Shown: piece after piece, positions 26,373-35,132 of the stretch
How positions within the stretch are numbered: the stretch's first letter is position 1
Layout of the letters: each line of letters starts with the position of its first letter
NCBI GenBank assembly: GCA_934101645.1
Contig: CAKORX010000004.1
Span: forward strand, 70,261 to 134,260
DNA: 64,000 nucleotides
Direction: 5' to 3'
DNA from: an uncultured Bacilli bacterium
GTDB taxonomy: Bacteria; Bacillota_I; Bacilli_A; RF39; UBA660
Notes under the pieces: generated by a model
The model's database searches: none
Told to the model about the DNA's origin: nothing
The model's input: only the letters and a program-made list of their open reading frames with translations
Translations under genes and position numbers: made by a program

Positions 26373-27113
26373 CTATATTATAACACTTCCTATTATAATT
26401 ATAAAACCAATAATAAGTCCTAATAATAGATATTTTTTCTCATTATATTTATTTGCTTGAGGAAACATTTGTTCTATAGAAAGCGTAATCATTAAAAATG
26501 CAACCATTACGAGTATTAAAGATAATGCTATGTCATTTACATACTTTGCTAAAAATAAGTATGCTAAAACTGCCCCAATAAATTCTGAAAAACCTGATAT
26601 AAAGGTTTTGAAAAAAGCACTTTTTTTACTATGTGTAGAATAATATATTGGAACTGCAATGCATATTCCTTCAGGAAGATTATGAAGTGCTATGGCTAAA
26701 GCCATTTTAATTCCTAAATGAACATCCTTATAGCTACTTATAAATGTAATTATACCCTCAGGAAGATTATGCATAATTAAAATAATCATTGAAAGTAACC
26801 CTAATTTATATAAATTGTTTTCATATTTTTCTAAGCATTTATTCAAATATTTTATCAAATAAAAACTAATTAAAAATAATAATAAAAATATAAATAACGA
26901 ATATATACCATAAGATTTAATTAAATATATCATTGAATCTGGTAATAGGTCAAATATACTTACTCCTATCATTATTGCAATCGAAAATGATAACGAAAAT
27001 ACAATAAATTTATTAATATTTTCCTTTTTTATATTAAGAAAAATAAACAATGCTCCGATGCATGTGCTAAAAGATGCAATTAAGGAAATTAATAAAGCAA
27101 TAATTATATTCAT
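26373..27113 (-). CDS. ZIP family divalent metal transporter (ZupT-like)
   Basis: 246 residues from MNIIIALLISLIASF (the first true ATG; a TTG 27 nt upstream is possible). About eight membrane segments. Two metal-site motifs typical of transmembrane helices 4 and 5 are present: HNLPEGIITF and ALHNLPEGICIAVPIYY, followed by the SKKSAF loop. ZIP proteins import Zn, Fe or Mn. No obvious Shine-Dalgarno. First gene of a two-gene unit with the C26-type hydrolase. Confidence 0.9.
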   Translation of the reverse strand: MNIIIALLISLIASFSTCIGALFIFLNIKKENINKFIVFSLSFSIAIMIGVSIFDLLPDSMIYLIKSYGIYSLFIFLLLFLISFYLIKYLNKCLEKYENNLYKLGLLSMIILIMHNLPEGIITFISSYKDVHLGIKMALAIALHNLPEGICIAVPIYYSTHSKKSAFFKTFISGFSEFIGAVLAYLFLAKYVNDIALSLILVMVAFLMITLSIEQMFPQANKYNEKKYLLLGLIIGFIIIIGSVII

Positions 27114-27198
27114 AATAAAGTGTATGCATTTATAAACCAATTATTTCCATAGTAAAATCTTATATATTTACCATAATATTATTAGGAGGAAATGATTA

Positions 27199-27336
27199 AT
27201 GAGTAATTCAAGATCTAACGCAAGAGCAAAAAATAATGCAAGATCAAATGCTAGAAGTAACGCTAGAAGTAATGCAAAATGTAATGCTCGTTCAAATGCT
27301 AGAGCTCAAAAATGTAAAGCTAGAGAAACTGAATAA
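27199..27336 (+). CDS. SNAR-repeat basic microprotein (45 aa)
   Basis: Perfect Shine-Dalgarno AGGAGG (27184-27189), 9 nt before the ATG. The 45-residue product is built almost entirely of a four-residue unit Ser-Asn-Ala-Arg, seven or eight copies with variants, plus two Cys and a short Lys/Arg/Glu end. Twelve Arg/Lys against two Glu; no aromatic or large aliphatic residues. Repeat units use different synonymous codons (for example TCTAACGCA, TCAAATGCT, AGTAATGCA), so the repeat is kept at protein rather than DNA level. It is followed by a strong terminator, so it is a monocistronic gene. No family recognised; nucleic-acid binding or a spore component are guesses. Confidence 0.75.
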   Translation: MSNSRSNARAKNNARSNARSNARSNAKCNARSNARAQKCKARETE

Positions 27337-27347
27337 TATTGCGTAAA

Positions 27348-27379
27348 AAATAAGGAAGATATATTAGTCTTCCTTATTT
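27348..27379. terminator. Bidirectional terminator between SNAR gene and xer gene
   Basis: A perfect 12-bp stem AAATAAGGAAGA (27348-27359) / TCTTCCTTATTT (27368-27379) with an 8-nt loop. A/T tracts flank both sides, and it includes the last codons of the convergent recombinase gene. Confidence 0.85.
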
Positions 27380-28245
27380 CTTGGATGAAATTTATAGTCA
27401 TTTTTTAATGATTCATTAGATAAATGAGAATATATTTGGGTCGTTGTAATATTACTATGACCTAAAAGTTGTTGAATTACTCTAAGATTTGCACCATTAT
27501 TAAGTAAATGAGTGGCAAAAGAATGTCTTAATGTATGCGGAGAAACATCTTTTTGAATTCCAGCATCACTACATAACTTTTTTAATATTTTGAAAAAACC
27601 TACCCTACTTATAGGATTACCAAAATTATTTATAAAAACAAATTCACTAGTTTTTGATTTTAATAAAAATGGTCGGTAATTATTTATATAATCTATTAAC
27701 GCATTGTAAGAACTTTCATTTATGGGAACAATTCTTTCTTTTTTGCCTTTACCAAATATTTTGATAGTACAGTCATCATAATTTATATCAGATAATTTTA
27801 TATTACAAAGTTCACTTACTCTTACTCCTGTAGCATACAATGTTTCTAACATAGCTATATTTCGATAATCATATATTTTAACCGGATTTATATTAAGAAG
27901 TTTATCGACTTCTTCAATGGTTAAAAATTCTGGCAACTTTTTTGCAAGTTTTGGAAGCTTAATTGTTTCCGTAGGATTATAATTAGTTATATTTTCACTT
28001 ATTAAATAATTATAAAATGAATTTAAAACGGTTAGATAATGTGCTCTTGTTCTAGCTAAAACCTTATCATCATACAAAAAATCTCTTATTTCATCTGTAC
28101 TTAAATTCAAAATATTTTTATTTTCAAAATGTAAATAAAATTTCTTTAGATTTTCATAATAAGACGATACTGTATTATTACTTAATTTACGTTCGTATTT
28201 TAAATAATCTATATATTTATCAATGTTATACTCTATACTTTTCAT
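27364..28245 (-). CDS. Tyrosine recombinase XerC/XerD-type
   Basis: 293 residues, right size for Xer. N-terminal SAM-like core-binding domain (about 1-90), catalytic domain with Arg in ATGVRVSELCNI, Lys in GKGKKERIVPI, HTLRHSFATHLL and GHSNITTTQIYSHLS, giving the Arg-Lys-His-Arg-His-Tyr set. Likely resolves chromosome dimers at dif together with a partner, or alone; no phage or integron context suggests otherwise. C or D cannot be decided by eye. Confidence 0.93.
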   Translation of the reverse strand: MKSIEYNIDKYIDYLKYERKLSNNTVSSYYENLKKFYLHFENKNILNLSTDEIRDFLYDDKVLARTRAHYLTVLNSFYNYLISENITNYNPTETIKLPKLAKKLPEFLTIEEVDKLLNINPVKIYDYRNIAMLETLYATGVRVSELCNIKLSDINYDDCTIKIFGKGKKERIVPINESSYNALIDYINNYRPFLLKSKTSEFVFINNFGNPISRVGFFKILKKLCSDAGIQKDVSPHTLRHSFATHLLNNGANLRVIQQLLGHSNITTTQIYSHLSNESLKNDYKFHPRNKED

Positions 28246-28260
28246 AAACTAATTATATAA

Positions 28261-28291
28261 AAAAAAACAGTTTTAATCAACTTTTAAAACT
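28261..28291 (-). terminator. Intrinsic terminator after the 28.3-31.0 kb operon
   Basis: On the minus strand AGTTTTAA/TTAAAACT (plus-strand 28269-28276 and 28284-28291) forms an 8-bp stem followed by G and a long T tract. Confidence 0.75.
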
Positions 28292-28844
28292 ATTTTAACG
28301 CAGTATCAATAATCATAACATTGTCTCTTGCTTTAGAAAGCAAAATGCTATATATTCTATGTATTTCTGCTTGTAGAAAATAAAAATCATTTAGATTGTT
28401 TTGGTAAGAACTTATATCAACTTTTTCATTGTCATCTAAAAAAACATTAAGCGAGTTAATTACATTTTTTTGATAAGACATATAATTTCTTATAAAACTT
28501 ATTATGTCTTCAGAAGCACCCAAAACTGCTAGTCTAGATAAAGAAAGTTTAGCACCACTATAATGTCTTGCAATATCACCTAAATATTCTAAAGTTGATA
28601 AAACAAATTTTTTACGTTCAGTTATGCTTCTTAATGATGGAATCATTGTACCATAAATATAACTTTCTAGTTCATTTATACTGCCATATAATGGCATAAT
28701 ACATTCAAATAGCATTTTTGTTAAAACATATAAGTTAGCAAAATTTTCGTCACTAAAATTAATACTTTTATATTCTTGACCCAATGTGGTTAAATAAAAC
28801 ATATATTTACATTTTGAATTTTCAAAAGTTAAATCACTTTCCAT
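28290..28844 (-). CDS. Unknown helical protein, last gene of the metallopeptidase-like operon
   Basis: 184 residues, not recognised; predicted all-helical, soluble, no signal peptide. Segments such as YIYGTMIPSLRSITERKKFV and GDIARHYSGAKLSLSRLAVLG are candidate family motifs. Shine-Dalgarno CGGAGGC precedes the ATG. A -10-like TATAAT lies in the 52-nt gap after the preceding gene, so it may also have its own promoter. The protein resembles in composition the 288-residue gene before mutS, but I see no clear alignment. Confidence 0.6.
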   Translation of the reverse strand: MESDLTFENSKCKYMFYLTTLGQEYKSINFSDENFANLYVLTKMLFECIMPLYGSINELESYIYGTMIPSLRSITERKKFVLSTLEYLGDIARHYSGAKLSLSRLAVLGASEDIISFIRNYMSYQKNVINSLNVFLDDNEKVDISSYQNNLNDFYFLQAEIHRIYSILLSKARDNVMIIDTALK

Positions 28845-28896
28845 AATTGCCTCCGAATTTATGGCTTATTATACTATACGAATAATATTATTACAA

Positions 28897-29676
28897 TTAT
28901 TTTCTAGTAAATCCGCTTAGTTTTTCGGAAAATAATTTTAAATATGAATTAGTAAAACTTTCCATTTGGAAAATCACAAAATTACTTAAATATTCAATAT
29001 CTTCCTTAGATAAATCATTCAAATATGATTCGAACATATAACCTATATAAAGCATTTCCATTACTCCGTTTGGGTTCATTGTCTCAGTTTTATTATTACA
29101 TCTTTCTATTATAAGTATTTTACATGCCTGAAGGCTACTTGTACGGAAATCTTCATCTAGCTTAGGTATAATGCACTTTAATATATCAAAGTCATTATTT
29201 ATAATTAATTCTTCGATTTTCGAATTTGTAAGTATAATTGAAATTAAGTACAAATAAAATTCTTTTTCTAAATAATCATGAAACTCAGGATCAATTTGCT
29301 TTAATTCTTCGTCTTTAAATATAGCTAAATAAGTTTTTTTTAAAGCTTCAATCATGTGATATGCAGCATTTTCTTTATTATTAAAATATTCAGTGTCTCG
29401 ATTTGAACCTAAAATGTATTGTTCTAAAAATAATCTTGTTATACGTGACTTTAAATCAAAATCAGTAATATGTTCTAGATAATGAAAATGAGAAATAATT
29501 TTTTGAACTTCTTCGAATGAGAAAGAAGATAGCATCCTTTTTTGGAAACCATGTAAACGTTTAATTTCTTCTAAAGTGTCAGTATCAAGATCATTACAAA
29601 TTAAAAAGCTAATTATTTGTTTATATCTTACGAGTAGCACCTTTTCAATCAATTCAAGTGCATCAATTTTATTCAT
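28897..29676 (-). CDS. Unknown helical protein in the metallopeptidase-like operon
   Basis: 259 residues, not recognised. Helical and acidic, no signal peptide or membrane span. Notable segments: IKRLHGFQKRMLSSFSFEEV, HFHYLEHITDFDLKSRITRL and RCNNKTETMNPNGVMEMLYI. It starts 7 nt after the stop of the HExGH protein and so is in the same transcript. Confidence 0.6.
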   Translation of the reverse strand: MNKIDALELIEKVLLVRYKQIISFLICNDLDTDTLEEIKRLHGFQKRMLSSFSFEEVQKIISHFHYLEHITDFDLKSRITRLFLEQYILGSNRDTEYFNNKENAAYHMIEALKKTYLAIFKDEELKQIDPEFHDYLEKEFYLYLISIILTNSKIEELIINNDFDILKCIIPKLDEDFRTSSLQACKILIIERCNNKTETMNPNGVMEMLYIGYMFESYLNDLSKEDIEYLSNFVIFQMESFTNSYLKLFSEKLSGFTRK

Positions 29677-29683
29677 AAATAAC

Positions 29684-30418
29684 CTACACAGTAATTTTTA
29701 GGACTCTGTCTTTATACATTCTATTTTGTCTAAATAAGGTCGAATTTTTTAACAAACTATAAAATTCATCAATTTGTGTTCCTACAAAATTAACAGCTTC
29801 ATTATAATTAGGATCTACCATATATTTAACAAAACATTCTGCAATAAACTCACTTTCACTTATCAAAGCCATTTTGGGATAATTTTGTGATTTATCAGCC
29901 ATAAAAGTTCTTATTTGTTGCATGAAATATGGATTTAAATCAAAACAGAAAAGTCTTTCAAATACATGACCAAACTCATGATAAATGCATGATTCTATCG
30001 ATGTAGAATAACTATAATTAGTTTTTCTATACTTAAATAATATATCTCGGTACTGATGTAATGACATATTTTTACTTATACCAATACCCACAAAATAAGG
30101 ATTTGAATCTAAAATTAAATCTAGAAAACTAGCGTAAGATTTATTTTTATGAAGTTCATATGAATACAAGCTTATAAATAATGAAGTATTTAAAACATCA
30201 GCTGTTTCTTTAAAAGAACATTCAGCTTTTCTATTTCCAATACTTTTTGCTACTTTAATTTTTTCTTCAATTGTACTTTTTATATCGCCAATATAGTCAA
30301 TTCTTTTAATACTTCCTGGATATCTTTCTTCAATATCTTCTAAAGCATTTAATATTTTTGTACCAATTTTATAATCGATATTTGAAAGATTACAATTTGC
30401 AATACCTAAAGCTTCCAT
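29684..30418 (-). CDS. Putative zinc metallopeptidase-like protein (HEFGH motif)
   Basis: 244 residues. The middle carries ESCIYHEFGHVFERLF (about 140-155), an HExxH zinc-binding motif of the HExGH kind, followed about 45 residues later by ISESEFIAECFVKY, whose Glu could be the third ligand as in gluzincin-like folds. No signal peptide, so probably intracellular. Such domains occur in phage and toxin-associated proteins as well as housekeeping peptidases; no closer family recognised. It lies 3 nt after the first gene of the operon. Confidence 0.65.
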   Translation of the reverse strand: MEALGIANCNLSNIDYKIGTKILNALEDIEERYPGSIKRIDYIGDIKSTIEEKIKVAKSIGNRKAECSFKETADVLNTSLFISLYSYELHKNKSYASFLDLILDSNPYFVGIGISKNMSLHQYRDILFKYRKTNYSYSTSIESCIYHEFGHVFERLFCFDLNPYFMQQIRTFMADKSQNYPKMALISESEFIAECFVKYMVDPNYNEAVNFVGTQIDEFYSLLKNSTLFRQNRMYKDRVLKITV

Positions 30419-30421
30419 ATA

Positions 30422-30982
30422 TTAGTCCTTCTTAACTCTTCTTCGAGACAAGTCGCCATTTATTGTAGCAAGCATTTTATTTTCACAACTACTTACATCA
30501 CTTAATAAAGTCTCTTCATTTGATATAGCTTTATCCATTGAATTAATATTTAAAATAAACCCATAACCAGTTTTTTGAATAGCAATTAAAGTGCCAATCA
30601 AATCATCACCGATAACTCCATCAGTAATAGTAACACTATTATTTTCACTTTTTTCCATAAGTGCGCCTTGCGTTTTTATTACTATTTCATCATTTTCATT
30701 TAATACTCTTGTAAAAGTAATAACAATCTGCTCGCCATCAAATCTCATTATAATACTTTTAAATATTTCTTTATTATTATCAAATAAATAGTATTGAAAA
30801 ACTTGACTTTGACTATCTAAAACACTTATTTTGTCACTACTAACTAATATAAATTTGCCATCACTCAAAAACACTCTTTGCATTGAAGCAAGGTCTAACA
30901 TTCCATTTTTATCATCACTAGATGATATATAAAAATCCTTTATTACATTATACACACTATTTTTTAAGGCAGAAATCTCCAT
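30422..30982 (-). CDS. Unknown protein, first gene of the metallopeptidase-like operon
   Basis: 186 residues from MEISALKNSVYNVIK, chosen because a strong Shine-Dalgarno GGGGGT sits 6-7 nt upstream, while an in-frame ATG 39 nt earlier has none. Probably beta-rich (FLSDGKFILVSSDKISVLDS; EQIVITFTRVLNENDEIVI) with a basic end GDLSRRRVKKD. No signal peptide. Not recognised. Divergent from rarA with 92 nt between the starts. Confidence 0.6.
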   Translation of the reverse strand: MEISALKNSVYNVIKDFYISSSDDKNGMLDLASMQRVFLSDGKFILVSSDKISVLDSQSQVFQYYLFDNNKEIFKSIIMRFDGEQIVITFTRVLNENDEIVIKTQGALMEKSENNSVTITDGVIGDDLIGTLIAIQKTGYGFILNINSMDKAISNEETLLSDVSSCENKMLATINGDLSRRRVKKD

Positions 30983-31031
30983 ATTTATACCCCCTTTTTT
31001 GTAAAATGTATAATACCACAAATTAAAACAA

Positions 31032-31060
31032 TAGTCAAATTTAGTATATGATGGTATAAT
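31032..31060 (+). promoter_or_regulatory. Promoter for rarA-gpsA
   Basis: -35-like TAGTCA (31032-31037), 17-nt spacer, perfect extended -10 TGG-TATAAT (31052-31060). Confidence 0.6.
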
Positions 31061-31074
31061 AAAAAAGATGAATT

Positions 31075-32274
31075 ATGAAATTATTAGCAGATGAATTAAG
31101 ACCTAAAACTATTAATGATGTTTTAGGACAAGAACATTTAATTGGTAAAGGAAAGGTCCTATATAATTTAATTGAAAATAAAAAGATGTTTTCTCTTATA
31201 CTATATGGTAATCCAGGAATTGGAAAAACAACTTTAGCAAAAGTAATAGCCAACGAAATGGATATGCCTTTCGAATTTTTAAATGCAACTCAAAATAATA
31301 AGGCTGATTTTGAAATGGCAATGAATGATGCTAGATTAAATGGTCAAAAAATTATTATTATTGATGAAATTCATCGAATGAATAAAGATAAGCAAGATAT
31401 TTTACTACCTTTTTTAGAAAATGGAACGATTATTTTAATTGGTCTTACTACATCAAATCCATATTTAAAAGTAAATCCTGCGATAAGAAGTAGATGTACA
31501 ATATTTGAGCTTCGCCCTCTTAGTCAGGAAGATATTTTAAAAGGTTTAAAAAAAGCAATGTCCAAGTTAGATAATATAAATATTGACGAAGAAGCATTAA
31601 GTGTAATATCTAAAATTGCGGGTGGTGATTTAAGATATGCTTATAATTTATTAGAAATAAGTTATTATGCTTATAAAAATGTAAAAATAACTAAAGAAAG
31701 TATTCTTGAAATAGCTAGTAAATCAAATGTTTTTATTGATGATAGTGACGATGGACATTATGATGCATTAAGTGCTTTGCAAAAATCTATAAGGGGAAGT
31801 GATGTAGATGCATCTTTGCACTATTTAGCAAGACTTTTATATGCTGGAGATTTAGACTCGATTGAAAGAAGACTATCGGTTATTGCCTACGAAGATATTG
31901 GACTTGCAAATCCAGGAATTGGACCAAGACTTGATAGTGCTATTAATGCAAGTGAAAGAGTCGGTCTTCCCGAAGCACAAATAATACTTGCAAATATTGT
32001 TACTGAAATGGCTTTATCTCCGAAAAGTAATAGTACAACTCTTGCTATTGAAAAAGCAATTAGTGATTTGAATTTAAAGGGAGCTACAAAAATACCTAGT
32101 AATATAAAAACTAATTCAAAGGATTATTTATATCCTCATAATTATCGCAATCACTACGTTAAGCAAAATTACTTACCAAATGAATATCAAGGAGTTAAAT
32201 ACTATATTCCTCAAAATAATAATATAGAAAATGGTTTAAATAAAGTATTTTATGAAAGGACTGGAAAAAAATGA
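31075..32274 (+). CDS. rarA: Replication-associated recombination ATPase RarA (MgsA)
   Basis: 399 residues. AAA+ clamp-loader-like protein that acts at stalled forks. It begins LADELRPKTINDVLGQEHLI, Walker A GNPGIGKTTL (about 45-54), Walker B IIIDEIHRMNKDKQD, sensor TTSNPYLKVNPAIRSRC and the C-terminal RarA tetramerisation region (YLARLLYAGDLDSIERRLSV, EDIGLANP). Overlaps gpsA by ATGA. In B. subtilis rarA lies next to the 6S RNA and tcdA; here they are about 5 kb apart. Confidence 0.96.
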   Translation: MKLLADELRPKTINDVLGQEHLIGKGKVLYNLIENKKMFSLILYGNPGIGKTTLAKVIANEMDMPFEFLNATQNNKADFEMAMNDARLNGQKIIIIDEIHRMNKDKQDILLPFLENGTIILIGLTTSNPYLKVNPAIRSRCTIFELRPLSQEDILKGLKKAMSKLDNINIDEEALSVISKIAGGDLRYAYNLLEISYYAYKNVKITKESILEIASKSNVFIDDSDDGHYDALSALQKSIRGSDVDASLHYLARLLYAGDLDSIERRLSVIAYEDIGLANPGIGPRLDSAINASERVGLPEAQIILANIVTEMALSPKSNSTTLAIEKAISDLNLKGATKIPSNIKTNSKDYLYPHNYRNHYVKQNYLPNEYQGVKYYIPQNNNIENGLNKVFYERTGKK

Positions 32275-33248
32275 AAATTGCATTATTAGGAACTGGTGTA
32301 TATGGCCTAGCAATAGCTAGCAAACTTGCACAAAATGGGCACAAAATTGTAATGTGGACTGAAGATAAAGAAAAAGAGGCAGAATACCAAAAAACACATA
32401 ATTTAAAAAGTATTTATGATAATTATAATATACCAGAAAATATTGAGGTTACGTCAAATATTAAAGATGCTGTAGAAAACGCTGAAATAATTTTTTTTAC
32501 TTGTGCGTCAAAATACGTAAGCTCTGTAGCATCAAGTATTCTTCCTTATTATAATCCTAAAACTACAATCTGTATTGCTAGTAAGGGAATTGATGAAAAT
32601 AGTTGTGAACTGCTTTCAACTGTTATTAAATTTATTTTAAAAGCAAAAAATATTACCGTTATTTCAGGTCCAACTTTTGCAGTGGATATGCTTCAAAATG
32701 AACCTGTAGCATTAGCAATTGCGGGAACAAATTACAAAAGTAAAAACAAGGTAATGAGTGCACTATCTGGTAAAACCTTAAAATTAAGACCATCCAAAGA
32801 TTTAATTGGAGTGCAAATATGTGGAAGTGTAAAAAATATAATTGCCATTGCTTCAGGAATTCTCGGTGGCCTTGGATATTCAGAAAGTACAAGAGCATTT
32901 TTAATTAATGAATCACTTCATGATATAAAAGATTTAATTAGATTTTTAAAAGGCAAGCCTAAAACAATTCTTTCCTTTGCAGGTGTTGGTGATTTATTAA
33001 TGACTTGTATGTCTACGAAAAGTCGTAATTATTCATTTGGCTACGTTATAGGAAACGCTAAAAATAAAAAAGAAATAGATGACTTTTTAGCTACTCATAC
33101 AGTTGAAGGATATTATACATTAAAAACTATTATGGTTCTACTTGATAAGCATCATATAAACATTGAACTTATCACACTTATAAACGATATAGTGGATAGT
33201 AAAAAAGATCCTCATACCTTAGTAGAATTTCTTATAAACAAAAAGTAA
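32271..33248 (+). CDS. gpsA: Glycerol-3-phosphate dehydrogenase (NAD(P)+)
   Basis: 325 residues. Makes sn-glycerol-3-phosphate for phospholipid synthesis. Rossmann motif LGTGVYGLAIASKLAQNGH at the N-terminus, FFTCASKYV, the substrate-site Lys in GSVKNIIAIASGILGGLG, and GVGDLLMTCMSTKSRNYSFG. The coenzyme loop differs slightly from the usual GAGSWG (GTGVYG). Translationally coupled to rarA through a 4-nt overlap. Confidence 0.96.
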   Translation: MKIALLGTGVYGLAIASKLAQNGHKIVMWTEDKEKEAEYQKTHNLKSIYDNYNIPENIEVTSNIKDAVENAEIIFFTCASKYVSSVASSILPYYNPKTTICIASKGIDENSCELLSTVIKFILKAKNITVISGPTFAVDMLQNEPVALAIAGTNYKSKNKVMSALSGKTLKLRPSKDLIGVQICGSVKNIIAIASGILGGLGYSESTRAFLINESLHDIKDLIRFLKGKPKTILSFAGVGDLLMTCMSTKSRNYSFGYVIGNAKNKKEIDDFLATHTVEGYYTLKTIMVLLDKHHINIELITLINDIVDSKKDPHTLVEFLINKK

Positions 33249-33274
33249 GTAGAGATCAATTTCTACTTACTTTT
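33241..33274. terminator. Bidirectional terminator between gpsA and dxs
   Basis: A 13-bp perfect stem AAAAGTAAGTAGA (33241-33253) / TCTACTTACTTTT (33262-33274) with T or A tracts at both sides. It covers the last codons of both convergent genes. Confidence 0.85.
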
Positions 33275-35132
33275 TATATACACTCTTAATTTTTTTATAA
33301 ATAGTTTCTTCGTCTAAGCCATTTAATTTTATAAGTTCATCCCTTAAGGCAGTAAACATAAATTTTTCTGGTACCCCATATAAATAAAATTCATTATTAA
33401 AATTATTTTCTCCAGCATAAGTTAAAATTTTAGAACCTAAAGAACTATCCACAAAATTTTCTTCATATATAAATACTTTATTATAATATTTTAATATTTT
33501 ACTAAGCATTTTTTCATCCATAGGTTTTAAGAATAAAGCATTTATAATAATTAAATTAATATTATCATTTTTTAATCTGTCACAAATATTTATAGCTCTA
33601 TTAACAAAATCTCCGTAGGTAATCACTACTCCATCTTCACCGCTACCTATAACTTCCCATGTACCTATTTCATAATTTTTAGGCTTATTAAAGGCATATT
33701 TTAAATTTATTTTAGGATACCTTATAACAAATGGGCCATTATAACTTAAAGCAGAATTTAATAAACTATTAGCCTCTTCTGCATCTTTAGGCATTGTAAC
33801 TACCATATTAGGAATATCTAATAGAAAAGGTACATCAAATAGTCCTTGATGAGTATCTCCATCGCTAGACACAAACCCTGCCCTATCTATACAGAAAATT
33901 ACTTTTTGATTCATTCTAGCAATATCATGAACAATTTCATCATAGCCTCTTTGTAAAAATGTTGAATACATAAATAAAATTGGTTTTTTGCCACTTACTG
34001 CAAGAGCTCCAGATAATAAAATACTATGTTCTTCGTTTATACCAACATCAATATATTGTTTAGGAAGTTTTTCTTTGATAACCTCAAGCTTAGAGCCATT
34101 GGTCATCGCAGGTGTAATGCATATAATATCTTTGTCTTTCTTTGCGTAATTAAAAACGTATGAACTAATAACCTCGCTATATGATGGAAGATTACTCACT
34201 TTTTTAGGGCTTCCATCACTAATATTAAATGGACTAACGCCGTGATATAAACCGATTTTATCATTTTCCGCAGGCGCGTAGCCATAGCCTTTTTTAGTGA
34301 TAACATGAAGTATTACAGGTTTATCCTCATTTTTTACTATCTCTAAATATTTAATCATTTCTTTATAATCATGTCCATTAATTGGGCCATAATATTCAAG
34401 CCCTAAATAATTGAAAAAAGCACCATTTTTTGTATATAGCATTTTAAGGCTATTTTTAGTTTTATCTAAAATATCCCCAACAAAAGAACCGACTTTTGTC
34501 TTATATAAAATGTTTCTAGTATTTTTTTTAGTTTTATTATATGATTTACCTGCTCTAATTTGATCAAGCAAATTATGAATAGCCCCAACATTTTGAGATA
34601 TACTCATTTCATTATCATTAAGAATGATTATAAGTCTTGTATTGGAATTTCCAATATGATTTAATGCTTCATAAGCAAGACCGTTTGCAATAGCACCATC
34701 GCCGATAACACATATAACATTATGCTTTTTATTATCTAGGTCTCTTGCAATTGCATAACCAAGTCCGACAGACAAAGATGTTGAACTATGACCTGCTTCA
34801 TAATGATCATATTTTGATTCATTCATCTTTTGAAACCCATCTAAGCCTTGATACTTTCGAAGAGTATTAAATCTATCAGCTCTTCCAGTAAGAATTTTAT
34901 ATGGATAACACTGATGGCCAACATCAAAAATAATTTTGTCTTTTTTTGCGTCAAACACTTTAAGCATAGCAATAGTCAAATCGGTTATTCCTAAATTCGA
35001 AGATAAATGACCTCCGGTATTAGATACATTTTCAATGATAAAATTTCTTATTTCACTACCAAGGTTTTCTAATTCATCATTATTCATAGATTTTAGAAAA
35101 TCTGGATTCTTTATTTTTTTTAAATCTATCAT
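33267..35132 (-). CDS. dxs: 1-deoxy-D-xylulose-5-phosphate synthase
   Basis: 621 residues, full length. First enzyme of the MEP isoprenoid pathway; thiamine diphosphate-dependent. Motifs: GHQCYPYKILTGR, the ThDP site GDGAIANGLAYEALNHIG with LNDNEMSIS, GHDYKEMI, the central GINEEHSILLSGALAV, DRAGFVSSDGDTHQGLFD and the C-terminal transketolase domain. It overlaps the upstream tcdA by 4 nt. Confidence 0.97.
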   Translation of the reverse strand: MIDLKKIKNPDFLKSMNNDELENLGSEIRNFIIENVSNTGGHLSSNLGITDLTIAMLKVFDAKKDKIIFDVGHQCYPYKILTGRADRFNTLRKYQGLDGFQKMNESKYDHYEAGHSSTSLSVGLGYAIARDLDNKKHNVICVIGDGAIANGLAYEALNHIGNSNTRLIIILNDNEMSISQNVGAIHNLLDQIRAGKSYNKTKKNTRNILYKTKVGSFVGDILDKTKNSLKMLYTKNGAFFNYLGLEYYGPINGHDYKEMIKYLEIVKNEDKPVILHVITKKGYGYAPAENDKIGLYHGVSPFNISDGSPKKVSNLPSYSEVISSYVFNYAKKDKDIICITPAMTNGSKLEVIKEKLPKQYIDVGINEEHSILLSGALAVSGKKPILFMYSTFLQRGYDEIVHDIARMNQKVIFCIDRAGFVSSDGDTHQGLFDVPFLLDIPNMVVTMPKDAEEANSLLNSALSYNGPFVIRYPKINLKYAFNKPKNYEIGTWEVIGSGEDGVVITYGDFVNRAINICDRLKNDNINLIIINALFLKPMDEKMLSKILKYYNKVFIYEENFVDSSLGSKILTYAGENNFNNEFYLYGVPEKFMFTALRDELIKLNGLDEETIYKKIKSVYKK

